A stretch of DNA of 46,464 nucleotides, taken from the NCBI GenBank assembly GCA_030828405.1, contig JAURCP010000010.1, positions 1-46,464 on the forward strand, written 5' to 3'. The notes under the pieces were generated by a model. That model saw only the letters and a list, made by a program, of their open reading frames with translations. It was not told where the DNA came from and made no database searches. This stretch comes from Thermoplasmatota archaeon. GTDB lineage: Archaea; Thermoplasmatota; Poseidoniia; Poseidoniales; Thalassarchaeaceae. Positions within the stretch are counted from its first letter, which is position 1, and each line of letters starts with the position of its first letter. The position numbers were made by a program, and so were the translations under genes. Of the stretch, positions 8,061 through 16,939 are shown piece after piece.

Positions 8061-9242
8061 TCATATTAATTTGAGTCGAGGGCCTATTCCTTCTAATATT
8101 CTAAGTACATTATCTAAATCGTCACGACTTAGCCCAGCGGACATTTGTGTTCTGACTCTGGCCTTATCCCTAGCGACCATTGGAAAAACTATGGCTCCTG
8201 CCATGATATTATTTTCACTAAGTTCTTCAGATAATTGCTTAGCCACGAGAGATTCTCCACACATTATAGGTATAATTGGAGTTTGGGAAGAACCAGTATC
8301 GAAACCTAATGATTGTAATTCTTTACGGAAATAATTTGTATTTTCCCAAAGCCTTGAATGGTGTTCTGGCTCACTCATAAGAACCTGAATGGCTGCCTTT
8401 TGTGCAGCAGCCACTCCAGGTGGCTGGCTACCTGATAAAAGCCAAGACCTAGAATGATTTAATGCGTGATTTCTAACCTCTTCAGAACCTGCGAGAATCC
8501 CACCTTGAACTCCAAGTGCTTTTGAAAATGAGCCCACTTCAAAGTCAACTTTACCTTGTAAATTGAAATGATCGACAATTCCTGCGCCTTTTTCTCCTAA
8601 GACTCCTTCTCCATGACAATCATCGACATAAACCATTGAATCATATTCTTCTGCTAACTTACTGACTTCATCCAATGGAGCTATATCTCCATCCATTGAA
8701 AATACACCATCTGTAATAATTAATTTTCTGTCTGCGTCAGAATTTGCCTTGAGGACTGCTTCTAACTCGCCCATGTCATTATGTGAATAAACGCCTCTGC
8801 GCGCTTTTGTTAACCTCACTCCATCAATTATTGAACCATGGTTTAACTCGTCGCTGATTATAATGTCCTCTGGACCTCTGACCAAAGTAGGAATTAATCC
8901 TACATTAGCAGTGTAACCCGCAGAATAAATTAATGAAGATTCTACTTTCTTAAATTCGGCAACTTTTTTCTCCGCTTCAAGGTGTATATCCATCGTGCCA
9001 GATATTGCCCTTACTGAACCACTGCCAGCTCCATACTTACGAGTTGCAGAAATCATAGCTTCTATGACTTTGGGATGATTTGTAAGATTGAGATAATTGT
9101 TTGCAGAAAGCATAATAGTTTCTTGACCATCAATAAAACACCTCGCATCGTTAGAGGTTTCCAGAGTAGGAGGATTCCAATCTAAACCTTCTTTTTTTAT
9201 CTCATTATAACGCAATGACATCCATGATGTATCTGCAGCCAT
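8061..9242 (-). CDS. kbl: alpha-oxoamine synthase, most like glycine C-acetyltransferase (2-amino-3-ketobutyrate CoA ligase)
   Basis: A 393-residue fold-type I PLP enzyme of the alpha-oxoamine synthase family. The PLP lysine is Lys241 in GSFSKALGVQGG; other active-site marks are DELNHGSIIDG (His135), MVYVDDCHGEGVLG (207-214) and SGTMDIHLEAE. Members join glycine, alanine or serine with an acyl-CoA. The closest text is to glycine C-acetyltransferase, which works with threonine dehydrogenase to make glycine and acetyl-CoA; 8-amino-7-oxononanoate synthase is the main alternative. No threonine dehydrogenase or biotin gene lies nearby. Start ATG at 9242. First gene of a two-gene unit with the thioesterase. 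Confidence 0.85.
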   Translation of the reverse strand: MAADTSWMSLRYNEIKKEGLDWNPPTLETSNDARCFIDGQETIMLSANNYLNLTNHPKVIEAMISATRKYGAGSGSVRAISGTMDIHLEAEKKVAEFKKVESSLIYSAGYTANVGLIPTLVRGPEDIIISDELNHGSIIDGVRLTKARRGVYSHNDMGELEAVLKANSDADRKLIITDGVFSMDGDIAPLDEVSKLAEEYDSMVYVDDCHGEGVLGEKGAGIVDHFNLQGKVDFEVGSFSKALGVQGGILAGSEEVRNHALNHSRSWLLSGSQPPGVAAAQKAAIQVLMSEPEHHSRLWENTNYFRKELQSLGFDTGSSQTPIIPIMCGESLVAKQLSEELSENNIMAGAIVFPMVARDKARVRTQMSAGLSRDDLDNVLRILEGIGPRLKLI

Positions 9243-9341
9243 GAACTGGCCAAGGGGATTGAGTTCATTGGTGCTTCTATGAAATGATTACTAATTTTGT
9301 TAATCGACGAGTTAAAGATTGGCACCCACACGGATATCTTG

Positions 9342-10229
9342 ATGGCGGCAGGAGTTAGTGTAACGATACTAGGAACTGCTCAAGATGGGGGAATACCACA
9401 AGCCGGTTGCTCATGCCAAAGATGTCTAGATGCGCACAGAGATTTGAAATTAAGAAAATATCCTGTATCTCTCGGAATACTCGGAGTTGATGGAACTAAG
9501 CATATTATTGAAATTACAAAAAATCTTTCTGAACAATTAGTTATTTGGACTCCGGATCAAAATGAGTTATTCATTCCTGAGACAGTATCTATTACACACC
9601 TACATCTAGGTCATATAGAAGGGATTGGGCAATTAGGGAAACCAGTAATGGGATTAAGAGAAGTGGATGTCTATCTCAGTCCAAAAAATAAGGATATTTT
9701 GGATAATAGAAGTGATATAGTATTAATGGGAGAGGAGGGAAATATTAGGACACATTGTAAAGATTTTTATGATCTTTTTGAACCAAAAGATGGATGCGGT
9801 TTTAGCCTACAGTTTATTCCCATCCCTCATAGAAGTGAATTAGGAGACAACGCTGCGATAATTATCAAAGCAGAGGGGAAAAGCATCCTCTTTATGCCAG
9901 ATCAAGACTCATGGGATGACACATTAGATTATCATTCAAAAGATAATATTAGAGATTTTTTGAAAATGTTTGATATCGATGAAGCATTAATTGATGGGAC
10001 ATTTTGGAGTATAGATGAATTACCAAGAAGAGATATTTCCAAAATACCGCATCCAACAATACAAGAAACTATTCAACTTCTAGGTAGGAAAAGGAAAGGT
10101 GACCCTGAAATCTCATTTTTACATCTAAATCATTCAAATCCAGTTAATGATTTAGGTTCAGAGCAAAGAAAAGTTGTTGAAGAAAATGGATGGAAAATCT
10201 CTGAAATGGGTGATGTACTAAAATTATAG
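9342..10229 (+). CDS. PqqB-like metallo-beta-lactamase-fold hydrolase
   Basis: A 295-residue metallo-beta-lactamase-fold protein that opens directly with strand text VTILGTAQDGGIPQAGCSCQRC, closely like PqqB including its C-x-C-x-x-C triplet (Cys23, 25, 28). The metal motif reads THLHLGHIEG (85-94), so the Asp of H-x-H-x-D-H is Gly here. Later PHRSELGDNAAI and FMPDQDSWDD are also PqqB-like. There is no PqqA, C, D or E gene, so a PQQ role is unlikely and the substrate is unknown. I take ATG at 9342 because the fold begins at once; an in-frame TTG at 9297 would add 15 unmatched residues. The ribK gene follows after 47 nt. Confidence 0.75.
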   Translation: MAAGVSVTILGTAQDGGIPQAGCSCQRCLDAHRDLKLRKYPVSLGILGVDGTKHIIEITKNLSEQLVIWTPDQNELFIPETVSITHLHLGHIEGIGQLGKPVMGLREVDVYLSPKNKDILDNRSDIVLMGEEGNIRTHCKDFYDLFEPKDGCGFSLQFIPIPHRSELGDNAAIIIKAEGKSILFMPDQDSWDDTLDYHSKDNIRDFLKMFDIDEALIDGTFWSIDELPRRDISKIPHPTIQETIQLLGRKRKGDPEISFLHLNHSNPVNDLGSEQRKVVEENGWKISEMGDVLKL

Positions 10230-10276
10230 GATATTCTAGCGGCAATCCTCTTGAATAAACAATTGGGCGCACAACC

Positions 10277-10711
10277 ATGCATCTATCAGGGAAAGTGTCG
10301 AGTGGGCTTGGAAGAGCGCATGTATTCATGGCTCAATCTCATTATCAAGAACAATTCAAGAAAGTTCTTCAAGTCAGTGCATGGCCAGGTACTTTGAACC
10401 TTGATATGGATAACTCAAGCCTCAAAGATTATCAAAATCTGAGAATATTATCAGGACTTGAGAAAGGAGAGGTTACGCTAAATACCAAACCATTTAGAAT
10501 CAAAGGTTTCGAAAGAGATGGGAAATCTTTTGGAGGCGCTACTGCTTTTCTGGCGAAAATATCTTCAGATAATAAAAATTGGATAGATTGCGCTATATTA
10601 ATTCCTGATTTGACGAGACATACTGAAACCGCTGAAGTAATTTCAGGTTCGTTTCTAAGAGAATCACTACCATGTAAAGATGGAGATAGATTAGAAATCA
10701 AGCTATATTAA
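10277..10711 (+). CDS. ribK: CTP-dependent riboflavin kinase (archaeal RibK)
   Basis: A 144-residue protein of the archaeal DUF120 kinase family, which phosphorylates riboflavin to FMN using CTP instead of ATP. The family pattern is complete: SGKVSSGLGRAHVFM at the N-terminus, WPGTLNLDM (the PGTLN block), GFERDGKSFGGATAFLAKI, and the C-terminal ETAEVISGSFLRE followed by CKDGDRLEIKLY. Length and start (ATG 10277) match the family. It probably shares a transcript with the upstream metallo-hydrolase. Its last 14 nt overlap the 3' end of truA on the other strand. Confidence 0.92.
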   Translation: MHLSGKVSSGLGRAHVFMAQSHYQEQFKKVLQVSAWPGTLNLDMDNSSLKDYQNLRILSGLEKGEVTLNTKPFRIKGFERDGKSFGGATAFLAKISSDNKNWIDCAILIPDLTRHTETAEVISGSFLRESLPCKDGDRLEIKLY

Positions 10712-11579
10712 GTGAATTTTCCCAATCTCTTTCAATTAAAAGCCCCATTTCTAATTTAGCCATTGATAACCATCTCTTGAATCGGTGCTTTTTTTCTGGT
10801 GGCATAGAAAAACCAGTAGTATCAGGTTCGCATTCTAAACCCATCCTTTCAGAATATTGATGTTCAATTGACCAAAGTATTAGTCCATGTGAAGCAGCCC
10901 TACCAAGATCTACCGAAACATCTGGATTTTCTAATGCTGATTTGAATAAATCAAAATCTATCCTTCCAGTTGCGACTCCAGTAATTGCAGCCGCAAGCCT
11001 CCTAACCTGATTCCATAGGAAAGCCTCTGAACTTAGACAAATACCAATAATCCTCCCATCAGACGAAAACCATGGTTTACAAAAATCAATTGTACGTATT
11101 GGGTTCTTATCCTCTTCTAGTTTACAAAAATTTGTAAAATTATGTGTGCCAATAATTAACTGGCAGGAATTAATGAATAAATCTTCATTGATTCCTGACG
11201 ACCATTCTTCAATTAATTCTGTTCGATAAATGTATGTTCTATTTATGGCAGCCCTACTTCTTACATCGGAATCAACTTTAACTAAATCCCATGCACATAA
11301 TCCCTCAGGAAATCGATTATTTAATACTTTTAGAATTGTTTTTTTCTCTACTTCTTCCCAAACTGTGATTGGAATGTCAATACAGGCAAGATTCATCCGA
11401 ACACTAACGCCCGCATCAGTTCGACTGGACATTTCTAAACATCCGTCAGTCCACCAACTGACTTTCCTTAACGCATTTTCAATCGCCCTTTGGACTGTAG
11501 GAACATCAGGCTGGATTTGTGAACCATGAAAATGGCTGCCATGATATCCGAATGCGACCATTATACGGCCGCTAGTCAA
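10698..11579 (-). CDS. truA: tRNA pseudouridine synthase TruA
   Basis: A 293-residue TruA homologue that isomerises uridines in the tRNA anticodon arm (positions 38-40). The catalytic Asp55 lies in SSRTDAGVSV, and the N-terminal strand MVAFGYHGSHFHGSQIQP is the typical TruA opening. FLWNQVRRLAAAITGVATG in the C-terminal half is the second conserved TruA block. It is 14 nt downstream of the TPR gene on the same strand and overlaps ribK by 14 nt. Start ATG 11579; the ATG at codon 7 is an alternative that loses nothing conserved. Confidence 0.93.
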   Translation of the reverse strand: MTSGRIMVAFGYHGSHFHGSQIQPDVPTVQRAIENALRKVSWWTDGCLEMSSRTDAGVSVRMNLACIDIPITVWEEVEKKTILKVLNNRFPEGLCAWDLVKVDSDVRSRAAINRTYIYRTELIEEWSSGINEDLFINSCQLIIGTHNFTNFCKLEEDKNPIRTIDFCKPWFSSDGRIIGICLSSEAFLWNQVRRLAAAITGVATGRIDFDLFKSALENPDVSVDLGRAASHGLILWSIEHQYSERMGLECEPDTTGFSMPPEKKHRFKRWLSMAKLEMGLLIERDWENSLNIA

Positions 11580-11593
11580 TCGGAATCCCCCAA

Positions 11594-12184
11594 TTAATCC
11601 TCAGAAAGATATTCCATTGCTTCTTCAACGGAAGAGAAACCTAATCCTAGAATCGCAAATTCTATTGCTACAGGGATAAATTGTCTAGCGAATTGTTCAC
11701 TACGATCATAACCAACTTTAACATCAATAGAATCGATTAATTGTTTCGCCGCTTCATAAAGATGGAATGAAACATCAACATCCTCAATCTTCTTACCAAG
11801 CTCAATCAATTTTTTAAACTCTCTAACAGCCATAGGAACACGATCAAACTCGATTAAAGCGTTTGCGAATGCGGCCTGATATTCAGCATTGTCGGGTTCT
11901 AATCCAGCAGCCTTTCTCAGGTAAGATTGTACTTTACCCTCATTAATTCTATCATTTCCTTTTTCATCAAAATTACCATTTTCTTGGATTTCAAACATTG
12001 CTGCTTCAGCCCATCCATGATATCCTGCGGGGTCTTTAGGATTCTCATTTACATGGTTCTCGAATATTTCCATGGCTCCCATGAAATCTCCTTTGGTAAT
12101 GTGTTGTGCTGCAATTGTGATGACATCTTCTTCGGTCATGTGAATCCCTCTAATGTTCTCTCGATACCTTTTCATTAATAACAA
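11594..12184 (-). CDS. tetratricopeptide-repeat protein
   Basis: A 196-residue all-helical acidic protein with TPR-like repeats: ITKGDFMGAMEIFENHVNENPKDPAGYHGWAEA, then KVQSYLRKAAGLEPDNAEYQAAFANAL, then FDRVPMAVREFKKLIELG. Such repeats make protein-binding scaffolds; partners are unknown. ATG at 12139 (MTEEDVITIAAQH) is the more natural start; the longer frame from 12184 adds 15 basic residues. It has no signal peptide. It lies between the PH-domain membrane gene (stop at 12194) and truA on the same strand, so it may be read through from the ABC operon. Confidence 0.75.
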   Translation of the reverse strand: MLLMKRYRENIRGIHMTEEDVITIAAQHITKGDFMGAMEIFENHVNENPKDPAGYHGWAEAAMFEIQENGNFDEKGNDRINEGKVQSYLRKAAGLEPDNAEYQAAFANALIEFDRVPMAVREFKKLIELGKKIEDVDVSFHLYEAAKQLIDSIDVKVGYDRSEQFARQFIPVAIEFAILGLGFSSVEEAMEYLSED

Positions 12185-12193
12185 TGCGGAAAC

Positions 12194-13108
12194 TTAAATT
12201 TCTATTTCAACATTATAAGTATCAATCAATTCGTTAGCTAATTCATAAACTACCATCGGTTTTTTTACTCCAAATATGCACTCTGAAGGAGGCATAGATA
12301 AGTCTTTTTTTGCTCTCTTGTAAAAAATAAACACTTTGATTATTTGGAACACTCTTTGGAATCCTCCTCTTTCAGAACTTACTTTAAGTTTTAATTCTAA
12401 ATTACCCTCAGTAATTGGTAATATGTTACCATATCCCATTACTTTACCTAAGTAAGATATCTGTGTTTTCAGATTAACTAATTCATCTAATTTGAAAACT
12501 GTGATTGAATTATAAAAAAATAAAATTTTTCTCCTTATGTAAATATTATTATCAGTAATAAGATATGAATAAGAAAATTGTGAAATAACCGTGAAAAGAA
12601 GGAAGATTAACGAATTAATTATCCCTAAAGCAAGAAACCAAGAATCGAACCATTCAGGGATATTTAGCCCTTCTTTACCTATTAATACTAAAATCCAATC
12701 AATTATATTTATTATAAACCAAAAAGAGGGTACTAAACCTATCATAATTAAGAAAATAGTTGTTTTAAAATTCGAGGTAGAGATATTGAGAAAATGATTA
12801 ATTCTCGCTATCATTAACATGATAATAATAAATGCAAAAACGTCAATTAAATCAAATAATTGATCTATTATACGTAAAATGGTATATCCCAAACCATCTT
12901 TTCCTTCGGCATATACTGTTACCGCCACACGGTAAAAGATGAAATGAGTGGCGAAAATTATTGCAGCGAGTATATACCTAGGCAAATATGAAAGAAATGT
13001 TGGAGAACCCATCCATATAGGTGTCTCATTTACATCAACTAGAGAAAACTTTTTTCTAGCCAAGTCTTCATCAATTAAGTCTCTTGATTCAGATACAAGT
13101 TCATTCAA
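12194..13108 (-). CDS. membrane protein with C-terminal bacterial-type PH (bPH2/DUF304) domain
   Basis: A 304-residue protein with four hydrophobic segments (about 45-64, 78-103, 115-142, 158-178), followed by a domain reading SYLITDNNIYIRRKILFFYNSITVFKLDEL, the typical bPH2/DUF304 strand pattern, which ends near residue 240. A basic, acidic-tailed region follows. The start is TTG at 13108, decided by a good Shine-Dalgarno sequence (GAGGTG at 13115-13120, spacing 6). It is the last clear gene of the ABC operon, 12 nt after the Trp-rich lipocalin-like gene. PH-like domains of this type usually sit at the membrane face; a direct role with the ABC proteins is inference from gene order. Confidence 0.7.
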   Translation of the reverse strand: MNELVSESRDLIDEDLARKKFSLVDVNETPIWMGSPTFLSYLPRYILAAIIFATHFIFYRVAVTVYAEGKDGLGYTILRIIDQLFDLIDVFAFIIIMLMIARINHFLNISTSNFKTTIFLIMIGLVPSFWFIINIIDWILVLIGKEGLNIPEWFDSWFLALGIINSLIFLLFTVISQFSYSYLITDNNIYIRRKILFFYNSITVFKLDELVNLKTQISYLGKVMGYGNILPITEGNLELKLKVSSERGGFQRVFQIIKVFIFYKRAKKDLSMPPSECIFGVKKPMVVYELANELIDTYNVEIEI

Positions 13109-13114
13109 TCAAAA

Positions 13115-13120
13115 CACCTC
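13115..13120 (-). promoter_or_regulatory. Shine-Dalgarno site deciding a TTG start
   Basis: GAGGTG on the minus strand, six bases before TTG at 13108. The match to the 3' end of 16S rRNA and the spacing favour this TTG over the out-of-frame ATG at 13104. Confidence 0.6.
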
Positions 13121-14320
13121 TCAATGTAGTAATCCCCACGAATGCTCTGCATTACCATGTATCCAAGAATAATCTTTCTTTGTTCGAAGCCCTTGCTCAT
13201 CTAATATTGAAATTCTCAGTAATTCTAGAGGATATTCATTGTATGTAAGGTGGCTGACCATTCCTGCACGAGTTGGTTGATCGAATGTCCATTTAGCTCG
13301 AGAGGCGGCTCTAACTTCTAAGGAAATTTTTGTTTTTTCATTCCACAAACGAACTCTGAATTTTGGTAACTTATTACCGTCATTATCAATCAAAATTTCT
13401 TCCCCCTCATCAGGCTCAAGCAACTCTACTTCGCAATTTTTAAATTCTTCAGTACCCTCTCTTTTAGCATCATGGAAAATACCCGAACCAATTTTAGGAT
13501 TTCTAAAAATATCTCTCAATTTCCAAGGTTTATCATCCAAATTTAAACATGAAAATGAGAGATGCGGCATAAACCAATCTAAATAAGACCCATCATCAAA
13601 ATGTAGCATACCCCAAAACCATGGGAGTGTTGGCGCCTGAACACTAACTTTCTGAAAGTAACCAGTACCCTCAAATTTCTGCCCATCTATTACAATAGAG
13701 GCTTTAGTACCCTGAATTCTCAATATATCATAACCCATATTAGAAAAGAAAACATTGTTCTTGTATGTCAATTTACTTGGCGGGCCCCACCAAGGAGTAA
13801 GTTCTGCCTTAATTGATTTAGGAGCCCCATTTTTTTGTGCCGCTACATCACTAGTCAAGTTCAGCCAAAATTTCTTGTTACCTTCAGTTAAGCCGAGAGA
13901 TAAATCATCATCAACCAGCGGGATAACAGCTCCTGAACCTTCACCGGAGCCTTTGGTAGGCCATAACGGATGTTTATCATCTATAGATACCATTTTACAC
14001 TCTTTCATGATTAGAGGCTCATGCATTTCTTTACCATCATACCACCATGAACATACCATTCCCGGGACTACATGCCCATTATGTTCATCAATCCTCATTC
14101 TCGAACCTGGTTTCCACCAATGATCATTAACACGAATTGCAGGTGTCTCTTTAGAAGACCATAGGACCATTAATTGTCTAGAACGAGAGGGATTATCGGG
14201 GTCTGGAATGAATAATATTACCCACCACCACCACCACGAAAGACGAGGCAATGATGGCATAATATCTAAACGCCATAATGATGAATAATCACCAGAAAAT
14301 CTTTTTATTGCATCTTTCAT
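13121..14320 (-). CDS. Trp-rich protein, possibly lipocalin-like (CrtC/AttH type)
   Basis: A 399-residue soluble-looking protein, unusually rich in Trp, with five consecutive Trp at residues 29-33 encoded by a TGG run. The mid/C-terminal block VIDGQKFEGTGYFQKV then LPWFWGMLHFDDGSYLDWF resembles the CrtC/AttH-like lipocalin superfamily (carotenoid 1,2-hydratase relatives), where G-x-G-Y and W-x-W-G-x-L-x-x-x-D-G patterns recur. The C-terminus ends GNAEHSWGLL. The family match is weak and the activity unknown. There is no signal peptide. It lies 9 nt after the ectodomain permease gene and 12 nt before the PH-domain gene, so it belongs to the ABC operon and could bind or modify a lipid handled by the transporter (inference). 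Confidence 0.55.
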   Translation of the reverse strand: MKDAIKRFSGDYSSLWRLDIMPSLPRLSWWWWWVILFIPDPDNPSRSRQLMVLWSSKETPAIRVNDHWWKPGSRMRIDEHNGHVVPGMVCSWWYDGKEMHEPLIMKECKMVSIDDKHPLWPTKGSGEGSGAVIPLVDDDLSLGLTEGNKKFWLNLTSDVAAQKNGAPKSIKAELTPWWGPPSKLTYKNNVFFSNMGYDILRIQGTKASIVIDGQKFEGTGYFQKVSVQAPTLPWFWGMLHFDDGSYLDWFMPHLSFSCLNLDDKPWKLRDIFRNPKIGSGIFHDAKREGTEEFKNCEVELLEPDEGEEILIDNDGNKLPKFRVRLWNEKTKISLEVRAASRAKWTFDQPTRAGMVSHLTYNEYPLELLRISILDEQGLRTKKDYSWIHGNAEHSWGLLH

Positions 14321-14329
14321 AATAAAAAC

Positions 14330-15997
14330 TCACATAATTTCCTTTTTTCTAAAAATTAATTGTCCAATCAAAATCATACCTACGCTGAAGATGAGTATGA
14401 AAACCACGCTTATTATCAATGCGATGAATGGATTCCCAGTACCTAGGGTATGAACAGGTGGGTGCCAGAAAAAGGATATCCCTGTTTCTAGACCGAATGC
14501 TTCCGACCGTTGTTGCATTAGCGAAGTATCGCTCCAAGCAATCATCACAGTGGCATCAATAATCTGAATCGCCCAATGCGATATAGATAACATAGTGATG
14601 CTAGAATTAGGAATTGTGATTGTAAAAAGACCCATTAAAAATTCCCAGATTCCAAAAAGGATACAAAGGTATACTCCATATTTAGGTAGAACCAAGCCTA
14701 CGGTATTGAAAACTGAACCATATGCAGTCAAGACTAAGATTGTAGAAAGTGATATTCCTAACCAAACAGGATAATCTGAAAGTCGAATTATTGATTCTCC
14801 GGGTCCTATAATTGAAGTGATAAATGCTATAATAAAGGTTAAAATCACTATATATGACACAACAATTGCTAGATAACCTAGTAATCGATATAGAATAAAC
14901 TCACCTCGATGTATTGGTTTAGAAAGAAGATAATGTAAAGTCCCATTCTCTGATTCATCCCTTACCAATCCCAATGCCAGAAATAAAGGCAAAAATAGAC
15001 CTAATATCATTACGAATGCTATTTTACCAGTCCCTATTACGAAGGTTCTATGACTTGATTCCCCAATCCATCTAGAGTCATCAGGGTCTTCATCTACATT
15101 ATAATCTGCTTCGATACTAACTAGATTACCATTTAGATCGTATGTCCACTGGACGTCACAAAATATTCCATTCCTATTATCATCATTAGGGTTACTTTCA
15201 TCGATATAGTCCTCCCTTAGGCAATCACCATCATCATCAAATCCTTGGGAGCTAGAAATCTTTGTGCCATCCCAATCAATATCATCTTCGTCAATGTACA
15301 TTGACTTAGGATGCTTTTCAACAAAAAATGACTCTGTAAGATAACCCCATTCTGTATTCCATCCTGGTTCAACAAAGAAATTACCTTCACCAATAAAAAT
15401 CGCTCCAAACATAAGATAGGTTCCATTTTCGTAAAGACAATAATTTCTACTTAACGAACCCCATTCAAATGCTTCAAAAGGTTCATCCGACAGACCCGCA
15501 TCTTCACAAATGATTGGTTCCAGATTCCAATCAATCCAATCTCCGTCCCAGAAAAATGGATTTTCAGTTTCTATATCAATCCAAGTAGGAGTAAAATAAC
15601 CCCACGCAGAAAACCAAGTATGGTTACCATAATGATTTCTAGGTTGGTCATTCCAGTCAATATCTCCTTGATAGATATACTCAGTTGAACCAGGGAAATT
15701 TGATTCATCATAATCACTAGTCCCATAGATTCTTTCCTGTCCTAATGGGTATCCATCATTATCCCAATCTTCACTATCACCATCATTATCATAGGGTTCG
15801 AATTCTTCTCTAATGGAATCGATATAGAAAATAAGTAGAAGTGATATTAATAGAACACCAATACCCAAAACAACCCAGGTAGAGATTCGATTACGAAGCT
15901 GTCGAATTGTTAGTTCAGTAATGGCTCCTGCCTTTCTATCAAGTTGAGTCCAAACAGTAGTTGATAGATTCCTACCTTGCTTGTCTATTTCTTCCAT
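14330..15997 (-). CDS. ABC-2 type permease with a ~260-residue acidic extracellular domain
   Basis: A 555-residue permease subunit. One membrane helix (about 40-59) is followed by a soluble region (about 60-320), then five or six helices from residue 322 to 550. The helix part has the ABC-2 signature ESENGTLHYLLSKPIHRGE (349-367). The ectodomain is acidic and carries Asp/Asn/Gly ladders (DNDGDSEDWDNDGYPLG near 70-86, DDDGDC near 254 and DESNPNDDNRNG near 266), resembling calcium-binding thrombospondin-type-3-like loops. Its Cys residues (164, 187, 259, 280) might pair as disulfides. It lies 3 nt after the ATPase gene on the same strand. It probably forms the channel half of an exporter. Confidence 0.82.
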   Translation of the reverse strand: MEEIDKQGRNLSTTVWTQLDRKAGAITELTIRQLRNRISTWVVLGIGVLLISLLLIFYIDSIREEFEPYDNDGDSEDWDNDGYPLGQERIYGTSDYDESNFPGSTEYIYQGDIDWNDQPRNHYGNHTWFSAWGYFTPTWIDIETENPFFWDGDWIDWNLEPIICEDAGLSDEPFEAFEWGSLSRNYCLYENGTYLMFGAIFIGEGNFFVEPGWNTEWGYLTESFFVEKHPKSMYIDEDDIDWDGTKISSSQGFDDDGDCLREDYIDESNPNDDNRNGIFCDVQWTYDLNGNLVSIEADYNVDEDPDDSRWIGESSHRTFVIGTGKIAFVMILGLFLPLFLALGLVRDESENGTLHYLLSKPIHRGEFILYRLLGYLAIVVSYIVILTFIIAFITSIIGPGESIIRLSDYPVWLGISLSTILVLTAYGSVFNTVGLVLPKYGVYLCILFGIWEFLMGLFTITIPNSSITMLSISHWAIQIIDATVMIAWSDTSLMQQRSEAFGLETGISFFWHPPVHTLGTGNPFIALIISVVFILIFSVGMILIGQLIFRKKEIM

Positions 15998-16000
15998 TCA

Positions 16001-16939
16001 TTAGCCTCCAATCAAATACTCTAGTAGAGAATCTAAATTATCATCGGGATTATCAATTCTTGATACCTTTACCTTAGACTCAACAATTACTCGAGGTAAA
16101 ACTGAATGTGCTGCTGATAAATCATTAGTTTGTATTTCTAACTTACCTTCTTCAGGGAATCTAACGCCATAAATTGGTTCTTCACTGATAAATGCATTAG
16201 CTAATTTTCTCGGTTCTTCTGTTGTAATCATAATTCTATGAGGATGTTTATCCAACAAATCCCTAATCGCATAAATATTACCTAGAGCCAATAGTCTTCC
16301 ATTATGTAAAATTACTATTTGCTCAGTAATTCTCTCAATCTCTTCAAGGATATGGCTTGAAACTAATACTGTTTTTCCTTGATTCCCTAGTTCTTTGATG
16401 ACATTCATGATACTAGTTCTTGCAATAGGATCGCAGCCATGGAGAGGCTCATCTAATATTATTAAATCGGGATCATGAACTAAAGCATGTGCAATCTTGA
16501 CTCTCTGCCTCATTCCTTTGCTATATTTACCAATTTCTTTATGGCGAACATCATAGAGATCTACGAATTTTAATACATGCTCCGCTCTAGATTCTGCTTC
16601 TTTACGAGTCATTCCGTGTAATCTAGCCAAAGTAGAAACAAAATCTAGACCAGTCATCCAATCATAGAGTCGCTCTGATTCACTAACGTAACCTATTCTT
16701 CGATAAGGAGATGTATCTTCCCAAGGGTCGATTCCAAATAACTTAACGCTGCCTTGGCTGGGTTTAATTCTACCCATTAATAATTTGAATAAAGTTGACT
16801 TACCAGCGCCATTGGGACCTAATACCCCTGTGACTCCACCTTCTATGGCTAGAGATACATCGTTAATTCCTATTACTTGCCCATACCACTTTGAAACATT
16901 TTCAACTAGTATTGAAGGTACTTTATTTCCATCACTCAT
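16001..16939 (-). CDS. ABC transporter ATP-binding protein (second ATPase of the operon)
   Basis: A 312-residue ATPase of the ABC-2 exporter class: Walker A GPNGAGKST (41-49), signature YSKGMRQRV (139-147), Walker B LIILDEP (159-165), then HGCDP where most relatives have NGLDP, and the switch His in VLVSSHILEE. The C-terminal 80 residues form the usual accessory domain of this group. ATG at 16939 overlaps the stop of the upstream permease by 4 nt (ATGA), and the ectodomain permease follows after 3 nt, so it most likely pairs with that permease. Confidence 0.93.
   Translation of the reverse strand: MSDGNKVPSILVENVSKWYGQVIGINDVSLAIEGGVTGVLGPNGAGKSTLFKLLMGRIKPSQGSVKLFGIDPWEDTSPYRRIGYVSESERLYDWMTGLDFVSTLARLHGMTRKEAESRAEHVLKFVDLYDVRHKEIGKYSKGMRQRVKIAHALVHDPDLIILDEPLHGCDPIARTSIMNVIKELGNQGKTVLVSSHILEEIERITEQIVILHNGRLLALGNIYAIRDLLDKHPHRIMITTEEPRKLANAFISEEPIYGVRFPEEGKLEIQTNDLSAAHSVLPRVIVESKVKVSRIDNPDDNLDSLLEYLIGG

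Noticed and set aside
12591-12797. Small plus-strand basic ORF in the PH-domain gene
   Set aside because: Shadow of membrane-helix codons on the other strand; no ribosome binding site.
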